NCBI GenBank assembly: GCA_963738665.1
Contig: CAVTXL010000018.1
Location: 186,001 to 250,000 of the forward strand
DNA: 64,000 nucleotides
Origin: JABDGM01 sp963738665
GTDB lineage: Bacteria > Planctomycetota > Planctomycetia > Pirellulales > Lacipirellulaceae
Direction of reading: 5' to 3'
Translations under genes and position numbers: made by a program
The notes under the pieces: generated by a model
Database searches by the model: none
Told to the model about the DNA's origin: nothing
Seen by the model: only the letters and a program-made list of their open reading frames with translations
In this document: positions 59,042 to 64,000 of the stretch, piece after piece
How the letters are laid out: each line of letters starts with the position of its first letter
Numbering within the stretch: position 1 is the stretch's first letter

Positions 59042-59527
59042 ATGCGCACGAATCTTCAAGCACGAATTGCGAAGCTGTTGCCGGCGGCCGTATTGATGGC
59101 CGCCGTGGCAATCGCGCTGGGGTGCGCAAACAGGGCAAGCGCAGGAATCATCGCTCCGCAACAGATTGGCATGAACGCCGAGGACCTGGCGAAGTGGCTC
59201 GCCGACAAAGCGGATGACGGCGCCGGTTCGTCAGAGTCAACTTCACAAGCCCGTGAGAATTCCAAGCGGCTGCCGCTCGACGGCCATGATTTGCCGGTCG
59301 ACCCGCTTGGCCTGCATGAGTCTCAAACTCCACTGGGAAGCAACTCGTCGAGTTCTTCCACTTCTTCCACCGGCGGCCCCAGCTCGGTCCCGGTCGTGTG
59401 CGTCCTAGATGACGCCATCGCGACCCCCGACGCCTCTCCCCTCGGCCGCCTCGCCGAAGACCACGGCCTCTCCCTGCCTGTTCCCCCGGGCACGGATCTA
59501 TTGCGCCCGCCGCGGGCTCTGGTTTGA
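59042..59527 (+). CDS. exported protein of unknown function, Ser-rich
   Basis: From ATG 59042 the protein has 161 residues: a basic start (MRTNLQARIAK), a hydrophobic core (LLPAAVLMAAVAIALGC) and a possible signal-peptidase site after RASA. A mature helical segment (IGMNAEDLAKWLADKADD), a Ser/Thr-rich linker (GSNSSSSSTSS) and a Pro/Leu-rich tail follow. The LGC could act as a poor lipobox. There is no PEP-CTERM tail and no family I recognise. The frame extends upstream to 58904, but that part is Arg/Pro-rich without resemblance. It is co-oriented with the PEP-CTERM gene, 207 bp downstream, and may share its promoter region. Confidence 0.55.
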   Translation: MRTNLQARIAKLLPAAVLMAAVAIALGCANRASAGIIAPQQIGMNAEDLAKWLADKADDGAGSSESTSQARENSKRLPLDGHDLPVDPLGLHESQTPLGSNSSSSSTSSTGGPSSVPVVCVLDDAIATPDASPLGRLAEDHGLSLPVPPGTDLLRPPRALV

Positions 59528-59734
59528 AGTGTGTCGATTTCTATTTGTTTGAGATTTGCAAATTCAAGCAGCAGGCGCACCGGCTGAGTTCCGAGTATTT
59601 CAGAGAGGAATTGGACTTATATTGTTCAATTCGATTCAAGTGCTTGTACTTCAGTTTGCCGCATACATTCGCTGCCCGCATCAGTACTCGTTGTCCATAA
59701 CCGTGACATCAATTAGCAAGGGATGGTAATTAAC

Positions 59735-60753
59735 ATGAAACGACCGAATTTTATTCGTATAGCAACGGCATTTATCATGCTGTTGTCCATCGTGTCATCT
59801 GCGAATGCGGCAATTCAATTTGACTTCAATTTTTCCGGTGCTTCCGGCGGCACTTTGTCAGACGCCGTCGGCGTGAATCAAATCGTATTCACGGCCTCTA
59901 GCGTTTTAGGGTTTAGAGACGGCGGCACGGGGGAATCGGCACGATTACGCGCTGGTGATACATTTACGGACTACACAGTTATCCGGATGACGCAATTCGT
60001 TGATTCGGGCGGATACGTGACTCCATTGGCATACGGCAGCGAACCGGGCCGCGCGCATGAAGTTACGGCGACGTTGGTCTTTAAAGGACTACAACAACCA
60101 GTAACGACTGGGTAGTAACTTCAGTCGACATGTTTGACGTGACGTTTGATTTTGGTGCCGGCTTCACGGGCAGCAATTACAACGACTTGAGAACGTTCGT
60201 TGACACGCCGCTTTCCAGTATCGTTGAGAACGGCACGCTTGGCGGCCCGAGTAGCGGCGACAACGATACGCAGACCGCACCAGATGGCAATCTGAGCTTA
60301 ATTCTAAAACTTTCCGACATTCTGCATACCTTCGACCCTCAGAGCGATTACTTCGAGTTGTTAACTTCCACAGGTGCCCCGCTGGACAGTGTCGGCAATA
60401 TCGTTCTTCAAGGAATTGTCGATACAACAAATTCGGCGACGCCGCCACAGCAGCCGTTGGGTGGTCTGAACGCAGGCACGATGGTGGGCACAAGCCCCAA
60501 TCAAACGAACTCGATTACCTATGGATTCGCCGATCTCTTCAGCAGCACCTTTGGTCTCTCAGGCACGCAAGCTGCAAGCGGGTCGATCACATCATTGAGT
60601 GATACTGATGGCGCGTTTACCTTTGGATTCCAAACTCGCTCGGAAGGTTCGCTGTTTAAGCAGATTGGTGCGGCCCCGGAACCGGCCTCGCTTTCGGTTT
60701 GGGCATTAGTGCTGGCGTGCCTCCCAGTCGCAGGGGGAAGGCGAAAACGCTAG
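59735..60753 (+). CDS. PEP-CTERM sorting domain protein (frameshifted)
   Basis: A secreted protein with signal peptide (MKRPNFIRIATAFIMLLSIV, cleavage after SSANA), a beta-rich body (FDFNFSGASGGTLSDAVGVN, later GFADLFSSTFGLSG) and a C-terminal PEP-CTERM tail: APEPASLSVWALVLACLPVA ending GGRRKR. A one-base shift near 60080-60100 separates VFKG from TTTTSNDWVVTSVDMFDV, after which the frame is intact to TAG 60753. ATG 59735 is favoured because it begins the signal peptide; ATG 59723 is in frame. It is the only clear exosortase substrate in the window and lies about 3.2 kb from the exosortase gene. Function of the mature domain unknown. Confidence 0.85.
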
Positions 60754-60785
60754 TATTTTACGGTATGTGATGTTTGACTTTGTGA

Positions 60786-60819
60786 GGGGTCGCTGCCACT
60801 TCGGTAGCGGCCCCTTTTT
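60786..60819 (+). terminator. intrinsic terminator after PEP-CTERM gene
   Basis: ggggtcgctgcc (60786-60797) pairs with ggtagcggcccc (60803-60814), with two non-Watson-Crick positions and a 5-base loop, followed by TTTTT at 60815-60819. It lies 33 bp after the PEP-CTERM stop, in the convergent gap to the nitroreductase gene. Confidence 0.8.
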
Positions 60820-60857
60820 ATTGCGATGTCGTAGGACGCAGTATCGCTAATCAGTCG

Positions 60858-61966
60858 TTAGCACGCGAGCGAGTTGTGACGCCGAATTGTGAGTGACTTT
60901 CGGATTGGAAGTCGTCCCGATCTTGGTATCGCAGGCGAGGCATGGCCAAACCTTAAGATAGCTGCGACTTGCGAAGCACAATTTGAACCTATAAGATGTT
61001 GGAGTTTGTCGTGAATTCGTTCAACTGCCAGCGTGACCGACGTGCTAATTGAATTGCTGAGCTTGGTCGAACCGAGGAGGACCGGCAGCGACATCATCGG
61101 TTGGACGGAAAAACCCTCGACCGTGAGGCAGCAACCAGACTCGCTGCACGAGTCTGCCAATCGCATAGTCGCTTTCCACTGAGTCGTTGTCTCTGAGGAG
61201 CACCGCCACGCCGGACGAGCTGCGCAAGTTTGAATAAGCCTTGTAACTGAAGGCGGATTTGCAAATCACGGTTCTCAATAGCCAACCTGGCGCCCTTCCC
61301 AGCAGTGGTAGTATCGTTCGTTCAATTCCAGAGAGTCCCAGGGTACCAACAGCCAGTCCTTCCGTTGCGATTTCGCCGTCCGGCAAGTCCCAGCGAATGT
61401 TATTGATAAATGCCCGGAAGAATCGTGGCTCGCCGAACAAAATCGCATCGCACGCTGCTACGCAACTGGCGATCTGTTTCAAGACGTCAGGCTCCGAAAC
61501 CCAAGCTGTCGTGCTGTGAAGTTCTGTGTCTGTTTTCAATTGCAACCGTTTTAACACAGAGGATGGAATCTTTGTCCCATCATAGCGAACGCGGTGTGTG
61601 GCACGCTGAAAAACCTGATTGGGAATGTTTCCGCTGCCGACGGAAGCTCGATTTACTGTAAATGTCACGCCACAGCCAGCCGGTAGATAGCAAATACGGT
61701 CGGCGTTCCATCCATTGAACGCGGCGGTGCAAAGCATGTTTTCCAAAGCCGCCCCGCACGCGATTCGCGACATTCTCTGCCCAGCATTCATGGGGGACGA
61801 GTCTCGCGTCTCGTCGACGCAAATCATGATCGTTGACGACGAGTCGTCAATTTCGAAGCGCCAAGGTTGCATATTATCGCCCAATGGCGCCAAAATTGCC
61901 GCAGACACTAACGTACGGAACGGTTCGCGAAGTTGCCCGTCATCGGCGCAATTTTGCTTTAACCAT
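60858..61966 (-). CDS. nitroreductase-family protein (two frameshifts)
   Basis: The recognisable frame starts near LREPFRTLVSAAILAPLGDN, followed by MQPWRFEIDDSS, the FMN-binding opening of the nitroreductase fold. It continues with FFRAFINNIRWDLPDGEIA and TEGLAVGTLGLSG. A break near 61120-61140 hides the end, which resumes as EGFSVQPMMSLPVLLGSTK and AAILRFGHASPAIPRSGR, stopping at 60858. A probable ATG 61966 (MVKAK) requires a second shift near 61950. It resembles the nitroreductase partner or domain found with ThiF proteins (as in mycobacterial Rv1355c/MoeY) rather than drug-activating NfsB. It follows the ThiF gene by 40 bp with AAGGAG at that stop. Confidence 0.75.
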
Positions 61967-62006
61967 ACTCGTTTACCCCTTTGACTAAGTGACCGATTGC
62001 CGCTCC

Positions 62007-62882
62007 TTAAGCGGCCAACTTTATCCGGTTTGAGAAACCGTCAAATTGCCCGTAGTACGGTACCGGCCGAACTTTTCCGCGCCGCAGCAAAAGCTTCGCG
62101 CTTCGCTGGCTGCGACGCCACTTGCGAGTTGACAAGCCAAGGACGCCGATGGGCCGCGATGTTCGGCGAGATCGACCGTCGAGAAATCAACGTAATGACG
62201 TTGTGTGGCATAAGGAGTCAAGCCAGTTGCGAACGCAATCAACGCATCCAACGGCTCGGTTTTGTCGGTGATGTCAAAGTATTCGTCAAAACTCATTCCG
62301 TTCGGGTCAAACACCAGCCAGGCTGCGCTAAAGCCGATTGGCCCTACGGTAATTGTCCAAATGCCCAGCTCGGCTGCGCAGCGAAAGAGCAATGCGCCGG
62401 GCTTCAATGGCGAAAAAATCCAAGCCGTCGATGAACAAGCTGGCTCCGCTCAAAAACGTGTCGACATTCCTTTGCTCAATCGCATCAGGAAAAACGCGCA
62501 GGTCGAGTTTAGGATTTATGTCGATGGCAACGCGCGCCATCGCTTCGGCCTTGTTTTGCCCGAGATTTGAAAGCGTAGCGCCAAATTGTCGATTGAAGTT
62601 GGCAAGCTCAAAGATGTCTGGGTCGGCGATTGAGAAATTACCGATGCCAAGTCGCGCCAATGTAACCAGATGTACGCCCCCTACGCCGCCCATGCCGGCG
62701 ATCGCCACGCGGCTGTTGCGAAGCTTTTCTTGCTCCTCCTCCGTAATTAGTCCGCGGTTGCGCTTGAACGCCTCTTCATAGCTCCAGCCGTGACGCGCCG
62801 GTTGTACGCTTGACCCGCTGGACATGACGTCCGCTAACGTGGAAACGCCGCCGGTGAATGAATGGAAATCTATGGTGGACAT
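62007..62882 (-). CDS. ThiF/E1-like adenylyltransferase (two frameshifts)
   Basis: Starts MSTIDFHSFTGGVSTLADVM, then RNRGLITEEEQEKLRNSRVA and the nucleotide loop IAGMGGVGGVHLVTLARLGI (residues 60-80). FSIADPDIFELANFNRQFGA (Asp86/Asp88, Asn95, Arg98), QNKAEAMA (Lys111) and ASLFIDGLDFFAIEARR complete the E1-like site. After a break near 62390-62405 the frame continues PGALLFRCAAELGIWTITVG and FDEYFDITDKTEPLDALIA; after a second near 62085-62105 it ends AKLLLRRGKVRPVPYYGQFD at TAA 62007-62009. No CxxC zinc pairs are seen. Activates a C-terminal carboxylate by adenylation in known relatives; partner unknown here. Confidence 0.8.
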
Positions 62883-62923
62883 GTTCGACTTCCTTTACCA
62901 TCTTCGGCTAGTGCCAATTGAGT

Positions 62924-63172
62924 TTACTTATTTCGGATCCGTGTATTTGTCCCGATAAAAACCTGCGGGTGCAATCCTTTCATTTCCCCAGGGCTCGCAC
63001 CGCAGAAGAGACGGCCGCCAAAGCCAAGCCGCCGATCGAAATAAACGGTGAGCCGCTCGCCATCCTTTCGAAACCGCCACGGTTGCACGTTTTCTGCCGA
63101 CGGGGCCAGCACGGCCGCATCAACAACGCGACGCAACAGTAACGATTTGTCGACTTGGGTAACGGTCGGCAT
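62924..63172 (-). pseudogene. truncated nitroreductase N-terminus
   Basis: An 82-residue frame beginning MPTVTQVDKSLLLRRVVDAA, followed by VLAPSAENVQPWRFRKDGER and LTVYFDRR. This closely parallels the first about 45 residues of the full nitroreductase two genes downstream (VSAAILAPLGDNMQPWRFE). After RRLGFGG the sequence no longer matches a nitroreductase and stops at 62924. No other frame continues the fold before the ThiF start at 62882. It is therefore a remnant of a second copy, or a small protein derived from one. It starts 3 bp after the HlyD-like stop. Confidence 0.55.
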
Positions 63173-63175
63173 TGC

Positions 63176-64000
63176 TTACTCGGCTTGATCGACGGCCAGA
63201 TCTGGCGCACCTTCGTGAGTGGGTGAATCGTCAATCGTTTCACGTCCCGTTTCCTCATGCGAAGGCTGCAACGAGATATCCACACGCAGCCCGACAAACA
63301 GTTCCTCCGTTGGCTGCAATTCCAGCACCACCTCCCGCACCTTCGTGTCATATAGCTCGCCCGGGCGTTCCGCGAAGACCGACTTCCGGACCATCCGCGG
63401 GCTGACCGACGTGACGTAGCCGGTGAACTGCTGGTCGGGCAGGCCGTCGCAGGTGATCGTGGCCTGCATGCCGGGTTGCACCTTCGGAGCGTCGAGCTCT
63501 TCCACGTAAGCGCGGACGCGCACGACCGACGTGTCACTCAGCACGACCAGTGGCTCGCCCGCATCCGGGCCCGTAATTTCACCCGGCTCGACGTTTACGT
63601 CCAGCACCCGGCCCGCCCTGGCAGCGCGAAGCTCGGTCTTGTCCAGGCTGATGCGGGCCAGTTCGAGGCGCGCCTGGGCCGCGGCCACGCGGGCCTCGGC
63701 GGCCCGCATCTCATCTTCGCGGGCGGGCGCCTCGATTTGCATCACCCGCGCCGTGGCCGCTTCCAGCTCCGCCCGCAACGTGTTCACGGCGGCCTGCTGG
63801 TCGTCAGCGTCTTGTTGCGAAATGGCTCGTTCGTTGCGCAGCGGCATGATCCGCTGCCACGTTTGTTCAGCCTGCTTGAGCCGCGACTGGGCCGCGCAAT
63901 ACAGGGCGTGGGCTTCTTCGCGTTCTTCGGCCCGGGCGCCGTTCTTGATTCGCTCGGCCTCGGCCCGGGCCAGGTTCAGGTCCGCTTCGGCCAGCGCCAC
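63176..64000 (-). CDS. HlyD/RND-type periplasmic adaptor (membrane fusion protein), N-terminus outside window
   Basis: An open frame from the window edge to TAA 63176-63178, covering the last 274 residues. A long coiled-coil hairpin (ALAEADLNLARAEAERI, LRAELEAATARVMQIEAPAR, AAQARLELARISLDKTE) is followed by the barrel/lipoyl return RAARAGRVLDVNVEPGEITG, beta-barrel VVRVRAYVEELDAPKVQPGM and the membrane-proximal end ELYDTKVREVVLELQPTEEL. It joins an inner-membrane transporter to an outer-membrane channel. As the first visible gene of the ThiF/nitroreductase set, it suggests an exported product; its transporter partner must be beyond the window. Confidence 0.85.
   Translation of the reverse strand: MALAEADLNLARAEAERIKNGARAEEREEAHALYCAAQSRLKQAEQTWQRIMPLRNERAISQQDADDQQAAVNTLRAELEAATARVMQIEAPAREDEMRAAEARVAAAQARLELARISLDKTELRAARAGRVLDVNVEPGEITGPDAGEPLVVLSDTSVVRVRAYVEELDAPKVQPGMQATITCDGLPDQQFTGYVTSVSPRMVRKSVFAERPGELYDTKVREVVLELQPTEELFVGLRVDISLQPSHEETGRETIDDSPTHEGAPDLAVDQAE

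Noticed and set aside
60858..64000. Full thiazole/oxazole-modified peptide cluster
   Set aside because: ThiF-like and nitroreductase genes are present, but no YcaO cyclodehydratase or precursor peptide is seen, so the stronger claim is not supported within the window.
1..64000. CRISPR arrays, tRNA/rRNA genes, transposases, integrases
   Set aside because: No regularly spaced identical repeats, no cloverleaf or rRNA-like stretches and no recombinase motifs were recognised on either strand.

Overview
The window is a high-GC bacterial segment that is almost entirely an extracellular polysaccharide / protein-sorting locus. An exosortase, a PEP-CTERM substrate, EpsI, an exosortase-associated O-glycosylation ligase, a PEP-CTERM-type sugar transferase, an XrtA-type deacetylase and a FemAB-like protein, with several unusual gene fusions, point to a Planctomycetota bacterium (Pirellulales-like). 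This assignment rests on gene content only. I see no rRNA, tRNA, CRISPR array or transposase.

Layout. On the + strand, 1-557 is the tail of an unrelated alpha/beta hydrolase (MetX-like). From about 57.9 kb down to 1.08 kb, almost every gene is on the minus strand with tight spacing or ATGA overlaps. In transcription order these are: a NusG paralog (57.7-57.2 kb); a 630-bp leader; exosortase; a Wzz-tyrosine kinase fusion; a giant TPR protein; EpsI; a phosphoglycosyltransferase; and a sugar epimerase. A lone + strand polysaccharide deacetylase (44.9-45.7 kb) interrupts the series. Next come a PEP-CTERM-type glycosyltransferase and a decoration module (NodU-type carbamoyltransferase, methyltransferase, SxtJ-like protein, DUF5989 protein, two SGNH hydrolases). 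Glycosyltransferases and an FkbM methyltransferase follow, then the O-glycosylation ligase, a Wzm/Wzt-type ABC exporter, and a long run of glycosyltransferases, acyl/acetyltransferases, two asparagine-synthase-like amidotransferases and a UbiA prenyltransferase. The series ends with FemAB, HAD and triple-VanZ genes. Parts of 18.6-20.5, 24.9-29.4 and 33.0-34.8 kb look AT-richer and probably arrived separately.

Beyond 57.9 kb lies a 1.1-kb non-coding control region with hairpins and direct repeats. It is followed by two + strand exported proteins, the second a PEP-CTERM exosortase substrate with a clear terminator. On the minus strand at the right edge sits a separate small operon: HlyD-like adaptor, a truncated nitroreductase, a ThiF/E1-like enzyme and a full nitroreductase.

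Reading together: PglC/WcaJ-like priming on undecaprenyl phosphate, assembly by some fifteen glycosyltransferases, decoration (acetyl, carbamoyl, methyl, amido, deacetylation), export by the ABC transporter and/or Wzz-kinase controlled machinery, and probable transfer to or sorting with exosortase-processed proteins. The NusG paralog is a likely processive antiterminator for this long operon.

Caution: about 40 genes-worth of otherwise well-conserved sequence is cut by single-base frameshifts, most of them in short homopolymers. I interpret these as sequencing/assembly indels rather than true pseudogenes. Coordinates of such genes below span the whole reconstructed gene.
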